A stretch of DNA of 64,000 nucleotides. Origin: Pseudoxanthomonas sp. CF385. Its GTDB lineage: Bacteria > Pseudomonadota > Gammaproteobacteria > Xanthomonadales > Xanthomonadaceae. The notes under the pieces are model-generated. The model was not told the DNA's origin. It was given only the letters and a program-made list of their open reading frames with translations, and did no database searches. This document shows positions 50,542 through 60,780 of the stretch, piece after piece. The stretch's first letter is position 1. Each line of letters opens with the position of its first letter. A program made the translations under genes and the position numbers. The stretch covers positions 1,518,001 to 1,582,000 of the forward strand of contig NZ_FNKZ01000001.1 of assembly GCF_900104255.1 (NCBI RefSeq), in the 5' to 3' direction.

Positions 50542-51122
50542 GGCATCCAGCGTGAGGCCAGCGGCCAGAAGGCGGCGCCCGCCACCGAGCCGGCGATCGC
50601 ACCGGCGACGAGGTCGCGGGGTTCGTGCCGGTGCAGCGCCAGTCGCGACCAGGCGACCGCCGCGGCGAACAGTAGGGCGACGAGCATCCAGACCGTGCCG
50701 AGTTCGCGCAGCAGCCAGGCAGCGAACACCGCGAACGCCAGGTGCAGCGACAGCTTGCACCACCGCGCCGTCAGCATCGCGACCAGGATCATCGCGGCCG
50801 ACAGCGCCATGCCCAGCGCGAACAGGGGCTGCGTGCCGCGCCATGCGACCAGCACGGCACCGGCGGCCAATGCGGCCAGCAGGAAACGGTTCAGATGGCC
50901 GCGTTCGTGCCGCGCGCTGGCATCCACGTGGTTCCAGCGCCCACGACGCACCTGCCAGCCCGAATAACCCATGACGAGGGCGGCGAACAGGCCGAAGCCC
51001 AGCGCCGACCACAGGGCCGCGGCGCGGTCGCCGCGCGCGAGGGCGATCACGACCACGGCCAGCGGCAGCACCAGCATCGGGTGGCCGAAGATCGAGAGCG
51101 CGCGGGCGAGGGCGTGGGACAT
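50538..51122 (-). CDS. PAP2-superfamily membrane phosphatase
   Basis: A 194-residue polytopic protein with the PAP2 C-terminal motif [21 protein letters not shown] (SR-x5-H-x3-D). Several TM segments are visible ([60 protein letters not shown]). The usual middle PSGH motif is replaced by KLSLHLAF, so catalysis needs testing. Such enzymes dephosphorylate lipid phosphates such as undecaprenyl-PP. It is coupled to bpt. Confidence 0.85.
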   Translation of the reverse strand: MSHALARALSIFGHPMLVLPLAVVVIALARGDRAAALWSALGFGLFAALVMGYSGWQVRRGRWNHVDASARHERGHLNRFLLAALAAGAVLVAWRGTQPLFALGMALSAAMILVAMLTARWCKLSLHLAFAVFAAWLLRELGTVWMLVALLFAAAVAWSRLALHRHEPRDLVAGAIAGSVAGAAFWPLASRWMP

Positions 51123-51266
51123 GCCCGCAGCATACTGCGGCGCCTCCGTCGCGTGGGCCGCGACCGTCCGCCGGCTGAACGCGTCCGTCAGCGCGTCAAC
51201 CGTGGTCGTGTGCAGGCGTTTTCCCTGCCAGTGGCGCAGCTCGCGCCGCGTCTTCAGGAGAACATG

Positions 51267-51989
51267 ATGAATCGCAAGACCCTGCTTTTCGTGGCCGTCC
51301 TGGCCGCCCTCGGCGCCGGTTCCGCGCTGGCCGCCACCCAGGCGGGCGACGCGCACAAGCCGGCGCGCGCGAGCCTGGACAAGAACAACGATGGCGTGAT
51401 CGACAAGGCCGAGGCCGCCGCGCACCCGCGCCTGGCCGAACGCTTCGCCGAGCTGGACAAGAACGGCGACGGCAAGCTCAGCGCCGAGGAACGTCCGCAT
51501 CGCAAGGGCATGCGCGGCCCCGGCCGGCATGGTGGCGGCGAGCGCGGCGGGATCGCCTTCAAGAAGCTGGACACCGATGGCGACGGCAAGGTCAGCCGCG
51601 CCGAAGCGGCGGCCGATCCGAAGTTCGCCGAGCGCTTCGACACGCTGGACGCGAACAAGGATGGCGCGATCGATCGCGTCGACCGTGACCTGCGCGGCAA
51701 GCAGCGCCGCGATGCATGGTTCGCCAAGGCCGACGCCGACAAGGACGGCAAGCTGACCCGCGCCGAGATCGACCAGGCCGATGCCGCGCGCCGTGCCGAA
51801 GCCCAGCAGCGCATGCAGGCGCGCATGGACGAGCGCTTCGCGACGGCGGACGCGAACAAGGACGGCCGCCTGTCGCGTGACGAAGTGAAGGACAGCCGTC
51901 TGGCCAGCCGCTTCGACGCGCTCGACACCAACAAGGACGGTTTCCTGTCCAAGGCCGAGTTGGCGGCAGGCAAGCCCGTCCGCCGCTGA
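51267..51989 (+). CDS. secreted EF-hand protein with seven calcium loops
   Basis: A 240-residue exported protein. Residues 1-22 are a signal peptide (LLFVAVLAALGAGSALA). Seven EF-hand loops follow: DKNNDGVIDKAE, DKNGDGKLSAEE, DTDGDGKVSRAE, DANKDGAIDRVD, DADKDGKLTRAE, DANKDGRLSRDE and DTNKDGFLSKAE. Between loops 2 and 3 is a Gly/Arg/His-rich segment (RKGMRGPGRHGGGERGG). The ATG at 51267 is chosen because AGGAG then lies six bases upstream, against three for 51264. Probably a periplasmic or extracellular calcium binder. The partner is unknown. Confidence 0.88.
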   Translation: MNRKTLLFVAVLAALGAGSALAATQAGDAHKPARASLDKNNDGVIDKAEAAAHPRLAERFAELDKNGDGKLSAEERPHRKGMRGPGRHGGGERGGIAFKKLDTDGDGKVSRAEAAADPKFAERFDTLDANKDGAIDRVDRDLRGKQRRDAWFAKADADKDGKLTRAEIDQADAARRAEAQQRMQARMDERFATADANKDGRLSRDEVKDSRLASRFDALDTNKDGFLSKAELAAGKPVRR

Positions 51990-51995
51990 GGGAAA

Positions 51996-52027
51996 CGACG
52001 TGCACCCGGCGTCCCGGGTGCACGTCG
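51996..52027. terminator. bidirectional terminator between convergent genes
   Basis: A perfect 14-bp stem (51996-52009 with 52014-52027, GCACCCGG core) with a 4-nt loop lies between the EF-hand gene (plus) and a membrane sigma gene (minus). On the minus strand it is followed by TTTCC. Confidence 0.78.
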
Positions 52028-52034
52028 CGTGGTT

Positions 52035-53180
52035 TCAGAATTGCAGCCGGCCCGACATCACCAGGCCGGCCAACAGGCCGGCGGTCGCCAGCGTGAATCC
52101 CAGTACGCAGCCCCACACGCGCCAGATGCGCTGGCGCCGCATGCGGCGGCGCTCGCCTTCGGGATCGCGCAACAGGTCACGGGCCTGCCGGCGTTGCAGG
52201 ATGCGCGGTAGCCAGCGGCCCGACGTCCAGCCGATGACGGCCATGTAGGCCAGGGTCAGCGCCATGTGCGGCATCCAGCCGGGCACCAGGGCCAGCGCGC
52301 TGATGCCGACGATGAAGAGCAGGATGGCGAGCGTGTTCACCGTGCCGTAGCGCAACAGCGCGTCGCGTTCGCGCGTGTCCAGCGGATCGCGCAGGTACTT
52401 GCGGATGCCGAACCACACCGCCCCGATACCCACCAGGGTGCCGAAGGCCGTCGCGCCGAGCGCGCCACCCAGCAGTTTGATCAGGCCCTTGCCGGCGACC
52501 GCACCGCCCGTGCCCAGCACCACCGCGCCCGCCGACGGCGGCGCCGTGATCGCGAGCATGCCGAGCACGCCACTGGCGAACGCGGCCGAGGGCGCCGACG
52601 TGCGCGCGAAGTCTCCGAAGCGCGTCATCAGTTCGTCGCGCACGTACTGGCGCGCGCGCGACAGGCGCTTGCGCACCGCGGCATCGGTGATGCCGAGCAG
52701 CGCGGCGACCTGCTGCGAGCGCTGGCCTTCGCGGTAGTACAGCAACAGCACTTCGCGGCTGTCCTCCGGCAGGGCGGCGATCACTTCGCGCGCTGCTGCT
52801 TCCTGTTCGGTCTGCAAGAGCGTTTCGGCCGGCGTGGGCGCGGTGTCGGCGGCCAGCGTCAATGCGATCTCGGCGGTTTCGCCCGTCATCGGCCTGCGCC
52901 GCTGCGCGCGCAGGTGGTCACGGGCCAGGTTGCGGGTGATCTCGCGCAACCAAGGCAGGAAGCTGTCCGGATTCTTCAGCGTCGACAGCTGCCGCCAGCC
53001 TTTCAGGAAGGCCTCCTGCGCGATGTCTTCGCTGGCCTGCACGTCGCGGGTGATCGCCAGGGCGATGCCGGTGACCGCGTTCTGGCACAGCGCGACCACG
53101 CGGCCGTAGGCGGCCTGGTCACCGCGCGCGGCAGCGGGCAGGGCATCCCGCAGGGAAAGTTCGATCGCCAGGGTGTCCAT
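52035..53180 (-). CDS. ECF-type sigma factor with C-terminal membrane domain (copy 2)
   Basis: A 381-residue fusion protein. The N-terminal 190 residues are an ECF sigma factor: region 2 (QASEDIAQEAFLKGWRQL) and region 4 (PEDSREVLLLYYREGQRSQQ, ITDAAVRKRLSRARQYV). The C-terminal part has four or five hydrophobic segments (FASGVLGMLAITAPP, LLGGALGATAFGTLVGIGAV, YGTVNTLAILLFIVGISALA, MALTLAYMAVIGWTSGRW, LGFTLATAGLLAGLVMSG). A tandem homologue lies 90 bp upstream. No separate anti-sigma gene is adjacent, so the membrane part may be the regulator. The ATG at 53180 has GGAG five bases upstream. Confidence 0.88.
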   Translation of the reverse strand: MDTLAIELSLRDALPAAARGDQAAYGRVVALCQNAVTGIALAITRDVQASEDIAQEAFLKGWRQLSTLKNPDSFLPWLREITRNLARDHLRAQRRRPMTGETAEIALTLAADTAPTPAETLLQTEQEAAAREVIAALPEDSREVLLLYYREGQRSQQVAALLGITDAAVRKRLSRARQYVRDELMTRFGDFARTSAPSAAFASGVLGMLAITAPPSAGAVVLGTGGAVAGKGLIKLLGGALGATAFGTLVGIGAVWFGIRKYLRDPLDTRERDALLRYGTVNTLAILLFIVGISALALVPGWMPHMALTLAYMAVIGWTSGRWLPRILQRRQARDLLRDPEGERRRMRRQRIWRVWGCVLGFTLATAGLLAGLVMSGRLQF

Positions 53181-53270
53181 CCGCTCTCCGTGTTCCGCCC
53201 GGTGCATCCGGGCCCGACAGGCACGACGACCGACGGACCGAAGTGTGACCCACCGCGGCGGGCCGCGGCA

Positions 53271-54488
53271 CTACAGCGGCAGGCGGCCGGTGCGCACCAG
53301 CACGAACAGGATCGCGCCGACCGCGAGCAGGCTGCTCAGTGCCACGGCCTTGCGGCCGATCACGTAGTCGTAGCCGCGCTTTCGCTTCGCGTTCGACGGA
53401 TGGGTCAGGATCGGGTCCATGATCCGCGGCAGCGTCACCAGGTACTGGTAGTTGAGCGCGCACATGCCCACGACCATGACCGTCGCGATCGCCACCCAGC
53501 CGCGGCCGAGCACCGTCGCCAGCATCAGGCAGAACAGCCAGGCCGAGCCGGTGATGGTGTTGAGCGCCATGAACCGGCGCACCTGCAACCGTTCCTGCGC
53601 GGTCTGGCAGAAGCGTGCGAGGTACCACCAGGTGAAGGCATAGCCGATCAGGCCGCCGACCACGCCGCCCATCGCGCCGCCGAGTGCGAACGGATGCTGG
53701 GTGATCTGTTCGAAGATCACGCCCAGCGAACCGCCGGCCACGCCGCCGGTGACGCCGCCGGTGGTCACGCCGCCGGTGCCCAGTTTGCCCAGGCCGATCC
53801 CGCTGCCCAGCACACCGCTGCCGATCACCGTCGCCGCACTCGCCGCCGGCATCGCGCCGACCAGTCCGCCCAGCACGATCATCGTGAACGCGGCGCCGGG
53901 CGCGGTAGTGCGGGCGAATTCGCCGAAGCGCTGCATCAACTCGTCGCGGACCATGCTGCGCGCGCGCGACAGGCGCTTGCGCACGGCGGCATCGCTCAAG
54001 CCGAGCAGCTCGGCGACCTGCTGCGAGCTCTGGCCCTCGCGGTAGTACAGCAACAGGGTTTCGCGGCTGTCCTCGGGCAGCGACGAAATGATCTCGGTGG
54101 CGACGATCTCTTCTTCGGTCTGCAGCAGATGTTCGGACGGCGTCGGGCCGGGATCGGCGGCCATGCCGATCGCGATCTCGGCCGCTTCGCCCGACATCGG
54201 ACGGCCGTGCTGCGCGCGCAGCCAGTCGCGGGCGAGGTTGCGGGTGATCTGGCGCAGCCAGGGCAGGAAGCTCGCGCTGTTCTTCAGCCGGTCCAGCTGC
54301 TGCCACGCCTTGAGGAAGGCTTCCTGCGCGATGTCCTCGCTGGCCTGCACGTCGCGCGTGATCGCCAAGGCAATCGCGGTGACCGTGTTCTGGCAAGCGT
54401 GGACGATGCGGCCGTAGGCCTCCTGGCTGCCGCGCGTGGCGGCGGGCAGTTCGGCTTGCAGCATCAGGTCCAGGGCAAGGGCGTTCAT
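53271..54488 (-). CDS. ECF-type sigma factor with C-terminal membrane domain (copy 1)
   Basis: A 405-residue paralogue of the downstream gene. The sigma half is conserved with copy 2 (QASEDIAQEAFLKAWQQLDR, PEDSRETLLLYYREGQSSQQ, SDAAVRKRLSRARSMVRDEL). The membrane half differs: a Gly/Thr-rich stretch (KLGTGGVTTGGVTGGVAGGS) precedes TM segments FALGGAMGGVVGGLIGYAFTW, ITGSAWLFCLMLATVLG, WVAIATVMVVGMCALNY and VALSSLLAVGAILFVLV. It is likely a membrane-tethered transcription factor. Target promoters are not evident in the window. Confidence 0.88.
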   Translation of the reverse strand: MNALALDLMLQAELPAATRGSQEAYGRIVHACQNTVTAIALAITRDVQASEDIAQEAFLKAWQQLDRLKNSASFLPWLRQITRNLARDWLRAQHGRPMSGEAAEIAIGMAADPGPTPSEHLLQTEEEIVATEIISSLPEDSRETLLLYYREGQSSQQVAELLGLSDAAVRKRLSRARSMVRDELMQRFGEFARTTAPGAAFTMIVLGGLVGAMPAASAATVIGSGVLGSGIGLGKLGTGGVTTGGVTGGVAGGSLGVIFEQITQHPFALGGAMGGVVGGLIGYAFTWWYLARFCQTAQERLQVRRFMALNTITGSAWLFCLMLATVLGRGWVAIATVMVVGMCALNYQYLVTLPRIMDPILTHPSNAKRKRGYDYVIGRKAVALSSLLAVGAILFVLVRTGRLPL

Positions 54489-54568
54489 GGCGTCAGGATC
54501 ATCGGGTGGGCTGATGACCCTGACGTGCCGGGAGGACGGATGTGACCGATCGTCCCGGACCCATGCCT

Positions 54569-55072
54569 TCAGCCGCCGGTGGCGGGCTGGATGCGGATGC
54601 GATCTTCTTCCGGTGCCTCATCCACGGGTGCCGGCGGCGCTTCCTGCTGCGGCACGGGAACAGGGACAGGGGCTGGCGGCGGAACCGGCCGCCGCATCCA
54701 CATGATGGCGGCGGCCAGCGCGATCAGCGCCAGCAGGATCAGGCGGATGCGCCAGGCCCAGGAACGCTGCGGCGTGGCAGCGGGTTCCTGGTCGCTGCGG
54801 AACGACAGCGAGGGGCCGTAGCCCGGGCGCGTGGTTTCCATCAGGCCGGCGTCGCGCAGCAGTTCGCGCGCGCGCGGCTGGTCTTCGGCATGGCGCACCC
54901 AGACCGCAGGCTGCAGCTGCGCCTTCACCGGCTCGGTGTAGCTGAACTGCCCGCCCCGCTTGCTGTGGTACGAGCGGCCGTTGCTGATGAAGACCGGAAT
55001 GCCCGCGTCATTCAGCAGCTTGGCCACGCCTTCGACGGTCTCGATGCGCTGGCTGGAGAACACTTGCCGCAT
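54569..55072 (-). CDS. DUF2007-domain 'pathogenicity-like' protein
   Basis: A 167-residue protein. The N-terminal DUF2007-like domain (RQVFSSQRIETVEGVAKLLN, GIPVFISNGRSYHSKRGGQF, AVWVRHAEDQPRARELLRDA) is followed by one membrane helix (RIRLILLALIALAAAIMWM) and a Pro/Glu-rich C-terminus. Proteins of this arrangement are annotated as pathogenicity-like proteins in Xanthomonas. Function is unestablished. It sits between tesB and the sigma pair. Confidence 0.8.
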   Translation of the reverse strand: MRQVFSSQRIETVEGVAKLLNDAGIPVFISNGRSYHSKRGGQFSYTEPVKAQLQPAVWVRHAEDQPRARELLRDAGLMETTRPGYGPSLSFRSDQEPAATPQRSWAWRIRLILLALIALAAAIMWMRRPVPPPAPVPVPVPQQEAPPAPVDEAPEEDRIRIQPATGG

Positions 55073-55082
55073 GCGTAAGCCC

Positions 55083-55997
55083 TCAGTCCTTCGCCGGCAC
55101 GGCGGAGGCCGCTTCGGCGTCCGGCACCACGCGGATCAGGCCTTCCTGCGCGGTGCTGGCGACCAGGCGACCCTGGCGGTCGAAGATCTGCCCGCGCGCC
55201 AGGCCACGCGAACCGCTCGCGCTCGGGCTGTCGATCGAATACAGCAGCCAGTCGTCGGCGCGGAATGGTCGGTGGAACCACAACGCATGATCGAGCGAGG
55301 CCATCTGCACGTTCGGTTGGTAGTAGCTGATGCCGTGCGGATACGTCGCCGTGCCCAGCAACTGGAAATCGGACGCGTAGGCGAGCAGGGCGCGATGCAG
55401 TTCGGGCGAATCGCCGACGGGCTCGCTCAGACGGAACCACACCTGCTGGAACGGCGGACGCTTGGGCGGGTTCAGTTCGTCGCGTGGGTACACGTGGCGG
55501 AACTCGAACGGGCCGCGCCGCGACAGCCAGCGCTGCACCTTCGGCGGCAGCGTCGCCATGACCTCGGCCGGCACCGGCGGCGCGGGCGGGATGTCTTCGG
55601 GCTGCGGCACTTCCGGCATCGACAGCTGGTGCTCGGCGCCTTCCTCTTCGGCCTGGAACGAGGCGGCGCAGAAGAAGATCACGCGGCCGTGCTGGATCGC
55701 GGTGACGCGGCGGACCGAGAAGCTGCCGCCGTCGCGCGTGCGGTCCACTTCGTAGACGATCGGTGCCTCGATGTTGCCGGCGCGGAGGAAATAGGCATGC
55801 AGCGAATGCGCGCGGCGTTCGTCGGCGCTGCCGCCCACCGTGGCCTGCGCGGCCGACAGGGCCTGGCCCAGCACCTGGCCGCCGAACACGTACTTGGTGC
55901 CGATGTCGCGGCTCTGGCCGCGGAACAGGTTGTCTTCCAGCCGCTCCAGCGACAGCAGTTCGATCAGCTCGGAGACGACGGGTTCGGGTGCGGGCAC
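55083..55997 (-). CDS. tesB: acyl-CoA thioesterase II
   Basis: A 304-residue double-hotdog thioesterase. Features include FRGQSRDIGTKYVFGGQVLG (N-terminal hotdog), SLHAYFLRAGNIEAPIVYEV, DGGSFSVRRVTAIQHGRVIF and the C-terminal catalytic Asp region QMASLDHALWFHRPF, matching TesB. It hydrolyses medium to long acyl-CoA. The start is GTG at 55997, giving MPAPEPVVSELIELLSLE; the N-terminus of TesB begins near LIELLSLERLED, so the start is plausible. Confidence 0.95.
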   Translation of the reverse strand: MPAPEPVVSELIELLSLERLEDNLFRGQSRDIGTKYVFGGQVLGQALSAAQATVGGSADERRAHSLHAYFLRAGNIEAPIVYEVDRTRDGGSFSVRRVTAIQHGRVIFFCAASFQAEEEGAEHQLSMPEVPQPEDIPPAPPVPAEVMATLPPKVQRWLSRRGPFEFRHVYPRDELNPPKRPPFQQVWFRLSEPVGDSPELHRALLAYASDFQLLGTATYPHGISYYQPNVQMASLDHALWFHRPFRADDWLLYSIDSPSASGSRGLARGQIFDRQGRLVASTAQEGLIRVVPDAEAASAVPAKD

Positions 55998-56054
55998 GGC
56001 AGGGCCTGGAGTCTTGGCGAAGACCGATTATACCGGCCGCCCGTGCGCGGCCCG

Positions 56055-56627
56055 TCAGGGCAGCAGCCGCTCCAGCGGGGTGGCGCGCATCACCGCATCC
56101 CACGGGAACAGCGGGCCGGGGTCCATCTTGCGCGGCACGGTGACGGTGGGGTCGTCGCTGGCGGGTTCGCGCGCGGTGTCCAGGTCTTCGTGCCCGGCGA
56201 TGTAACGCAGCGAGGGCAGCTCCCGCCTCAGCCGCTCCAGCAGCGCGGTCAGCGCAGCGATCTGCGCGTCGGTGTAGGGCTCGTCCATCGTCTGGCGGGC
56301 GGCCGACAGCCAGTCCGGATAACGGCCGGTGTTCACCAGCTCGATACCCACTGACCGTGGGTTGTAGCCGCGCACGTGGTGGGCGATGCGCTGCGGGCGC
56401 ACATAGACGTGCACGCTGCCGTCCCGGTCGATGTAGTAGTGGCCGCTGTTGCCGGTGCCGGACGCGTGCAGGATGCGTTCGCCGTACTGCCGCGCCAGCG
56501 CCATGTCCGGCAGTTCCGTGCAGTGGATGACGACCAGGTCGATCTGCTCCAGTGGGCGGGCTTCCAGCGCCTGCTCGTACGGCAGCAGGTCCACGTGCGG
56601 GGCGAAGACGGGCAGGTCGGTGCTCAT
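56055..56627 (-). CDS. ampD: N-acetylmuramoyl-L-alanine amidase, AmpD type
   Basis: A 190-residue Amidase_2 zinc enzyme without a signal peptide, so cytosolic as AmpD is. Zinc ligands lie in LVVIHCTELPD (His) and YIAGHEDLD/RKMDPGPLFPW (His, Asp). The core GTGNSGHYYIDRDGSVHVYV and NPRSVGIELVNTGRYPDW are typical. AmpD cleaves anhydro-muropeptides in recycling and controls beta-lactamase induction where ampR exists. The symbol is assigned from the fold and cytosolic location; a generic amidase is the alternative. Confidence 0.85.
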   Translation of the reverse strand: MSTDLPVFAPHVDLLPYEQALEARPLEQIDLVVIHCTELPDMALARQYGERILHASGTGNSGHYYIDRDGSVHVYVRPQRIAHHVRGYNPRSVGIELVNTGRYPDWLSAARQTMDEPYTDAQIAALTALLERLRRELPSLRYIAGHEDLDTAREPASDDPTVTVPRKMDPGPLFPWDAVMRATPLERLLP

Positions 56628-56714
56628 GCTTCGATGCTAGCAGGCGGGGTGGGGGACGGGCCGGGGATGGGCCGGTCCGGTAAACTGGCCGCCTTTCCGA
56701 CGCGCGGGTTTCCC

Positions 56715-57206
56715 ATGCCGCTCAACCCCGACTCCCCCCTGGCCAAGCTCATGGCCACCCTGCCGCGTGCCGGCAAGGTGGAGTGGATCGGCCTGCGGCC
56801 GGCCCGCGATGAGGTCATGGTGGCTACCGACGCGGTCGAAGCCGTCACCGGCGGCGGCCTGGTCGGCGACCGCTACAAGGGCGGCAGCGGCAAGCGCGGC
56901 ATCACCCTGATCCAGGCAGAGCACCTGCCGGCCATCGCCGCGCTCGCGCAGCGTCCGGACCTGGCGCCTTCGCTGCTGCGCCGTAACGTCGTGGTGTCCG
57001 GAATCCCGCTGATCGCCTTGAAGGAACGCCGCTTCCGAATCGGCACCGCGGTGTTCGAGGGAACGGAGGACTGCGATCCCTGTTCGCGGATGGAAGACGC
57101 GCTGGGCCCGGGCGGCTACAACGCGATGCGCGGCCATGGCGGCCTGTGCGCGCGCATCGTCGAAGGCGGCACGTTCCGCATAGGCGATCCGGTGGAGCCG
57201 CTCTGA
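56715..57206 (+). CDS. MOSC-domain protein
   Basis: A 163-residue MOSC (molybdenum cofactor sulfurase C-terminal) protein. Visible: VEWIGLRPARDEVMVATDAV, GLVGDRYKGGSGKRGITLIQ, the Cys in GTEDCDPCSRMEDALGPGG that would be the persulfide/molybdenum contact and GHGGLCARIVEGG. Standalone MOSC proteins are associated with detoxification or sulfur transfer. The stop overlaps the next gene start. TAAACT-GGCC at 56681 may be the -10. Confidence 0.9.
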   Translation: MPLNPDSPLAKLMATLPRAGKVEWIGLRPARDEVMVATDAVEAVTGGGLVGDRYKGGSGKRGITLIQAEHLPAIAALAQRPDLAPSLLRRNVVVSGIPLIALKERRFRIGTAVFEGTEDCDPCSRMEDALGPGGYNAMRGHGGLCARIVEGGTFRIGDPVEPL

Positions 57207-57730
57207 TGCGTGGCCACTGCATCCTGTCGCATGGCTTCGAGAGCGGCCCCGACGCCACCAAGGTCACCGCGCTGGCGGACGTGGCCGAGCGCCTGGGCTG
57301 GAGCCACGAACGGCCGGATTACACCGATCTCGATGCCCGCCGCGATGTCAGTTCGTTGGGCGATGTCGTCGCGCGCCTGGAGCGCCTGCGCATGCTGGCC
57401 CAGGCCGCCGCGTCGCGTGGGCCGGTGGTGCTGGCCGGTTCCAGTCTCGGCGCCTACATCGCCGGTCGCATTTCGCTGGAGGTGCCGGTGCGCGGACTGT
57501 TCCTGATGGCGCCGCCGATCAGCATGGGCCCGTTGCCGATGCTGGATGCCGCCGCGGTACCGATCTCGGTCATCCATGGCTGGGATGACGAACTGATTTC
57601 CGCGCAGGCCGTGGCCGATTGGGCGCATGCGCGTCGTGCCCGCCTGCTGTTGGTCAACGACGGGCATCGCCTGTCCGACCATGTCGCCGCTTCGGCGGAT
57701 GCATTCGGGCAATTGCTCGCCGCTCTCTGA
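57206..57730 (+). CDS. small alpha/beta hydrolase (YqiA-like)
   Basis: A 174-residue hydrolase. The nucleophile elbow is [16 protein letters not shown] (GxSxG), the oxyanion loop is [15 protein letters not shown], the Asp is in HGWDDELIS and the His in [10 protein letters not shown]. The size and SHGFESGP motif fit UPF0227/YqiA-type esterases. Its ATG overlaps the MOSC stop, so the two are translated together. The substrate is unknown. Confidence 0.88.
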   Translation: MRGHCILSHGFESGPDATKVTALADVAERLGWSHERPDYTDLDARRDVSSLGDVVARLERLRMLAQAAASRGPVVLAGSSLGAYIAGRISLEVPVRGLFLMAPPISMGPLPMLDAAAVPISVIHGWDDELISAQAVADWAHARRARLLLVNDGHRLSDHVAASADAFGQLLAAL

Positions 57731-57746
57731 CGTATCGAGGTTTTCT

Positions 57747-59882
<2,136 letters not shown>

Positions 59883-59891
59883 CGCCGCGGG

Positions 59892-60737
59892 TCAGCCGAC
59901 GATCAGGACGAAGTCGCCGCGCTGCGAGGCCATGGACAGCGCCAGCGTGCTGCCGGTGGCCGTCAGGTCCGCCGCCGAAAGCTGCGTGGACGGCGGCTGC
60001 GCGCGGTACGTCGCGTCATCGGGCAACGTGTCGCGGACGACGTAGCCCATCAGCACGTTGACCAGTTCGCCGAGCGCATCCAGGGCCAGCTCGTCATCGC
60101 ACTGCTCCGGCGTCAGCGAAAGCAGGGCGCAGGCCATCGCCTGCATGGTGGCGCGGCTGCAACCGACGCCGACCAGCAGCGATTGCGAGCCGGACGCGAT
60201 GCGCACGTGCGCGGTCACGTCGCAGGCCTCGAGCGCGGCGTCGTTGGCGATACCGGCCGCCTGGCACTGGCTGCCCACCAGGCGGGGGAACAGGCGGTTG
60301 CAGACGCGGATCGCGCTGGTGACCGCGTCGGCCAGGGTATGGCCGGCGATGCCCAGCGCCAGCGCGTGGTTGGCTTCATCGAGGTCCCGGCGGTGCGCGA
60401 CCAACTCGGTCTCCAACTGCTCGGCGCTCAGCACGCCCTGGTCGACCAGGATCTGGCCGAACAACTTGCGGCCCTTCTTCTGCGCCGCGAGCAGCACGTC
60501 GAGCTGGCCTTCGTTCAGCCAGCCCATCTCGAGCGCGATGTCGCCGAAGCGGCGGTCTTCCGCGCGCTGGCGTTCGTGGATGCGGCGCGCCTGCGTCGCG
60601 TCGAGCATGCCGTGGTGCATGGCGAGTTCGCCGAGCAGGGGGTTGGACGCGCGCTGCGCGTCGAGGGCGGCCAGAAGCTGCGCCGAGGTGATGGTGCCGC
60701 GTTCCAACAGGAACTGGCCCAGGAATTTCGCTGCCAT
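59892..60737 (-). CDS. MshEN-repeat plus CheX-domain protein
   Basis: A 281-residue cytosolic protein. Four consecutive MshEN-like motifs are recognisable: FLGQFLLERGTITSAQLLAA (about residue 5), LLGELAMHHGMLDATQARRI (34), FGDIALEMGWLNEGQLDVLL (64) and FGQILVDQGVLSAEQLETEL (93). MshEN motifs in MshE and PilF/GspE N-terminal domains bind c-di-GMP. The C-terminal part is a CheX-like domain whose signature is DALGELVN (Asp220, Glu224, Asn227), as in CheX/CheC phosphatases. The RLG arginine is mostly replaced. It is 43 bp downstream of a CheY-like gene, the likely target. Confidence 0.8.
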   Translation of the reverse strand: MAAKFLGQFLLERGTITSAQLLAALDAQRASNPLLGELAMHHGMLDATQARRIHERQRAEDRRFGDIALEMGWLNEGQLDVLLAAQKKGRKLFGQILVDQGVLSAEQLETELVAHRRDLDEANHALALGIAGHTLADAVTSAIRVCNRLFPRLVGSQCQAAGIANDAALEACDVTAHVRIASGSQSLLVGVGCSRATMQAMACALLSLTPEQCDDELALDALGELVNVLMGYVVRDTLPDDATYRAQPPSTQLSAADLTATGSTLALSMASQRGDFVLIVG

Positions 60738-60780
60738 GGTGGGTCGTCTCGTACGGAAGTGGGAAGGACGTGCGTGCCGG

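Noticed and set aside
52266..54545. 759-codon open frame opposite both membrane sigma genes
   Set aside because: It spans two genes and the gap between them in antisense and has shadow composition; both sigma factors have textbook regions 2 and 4.
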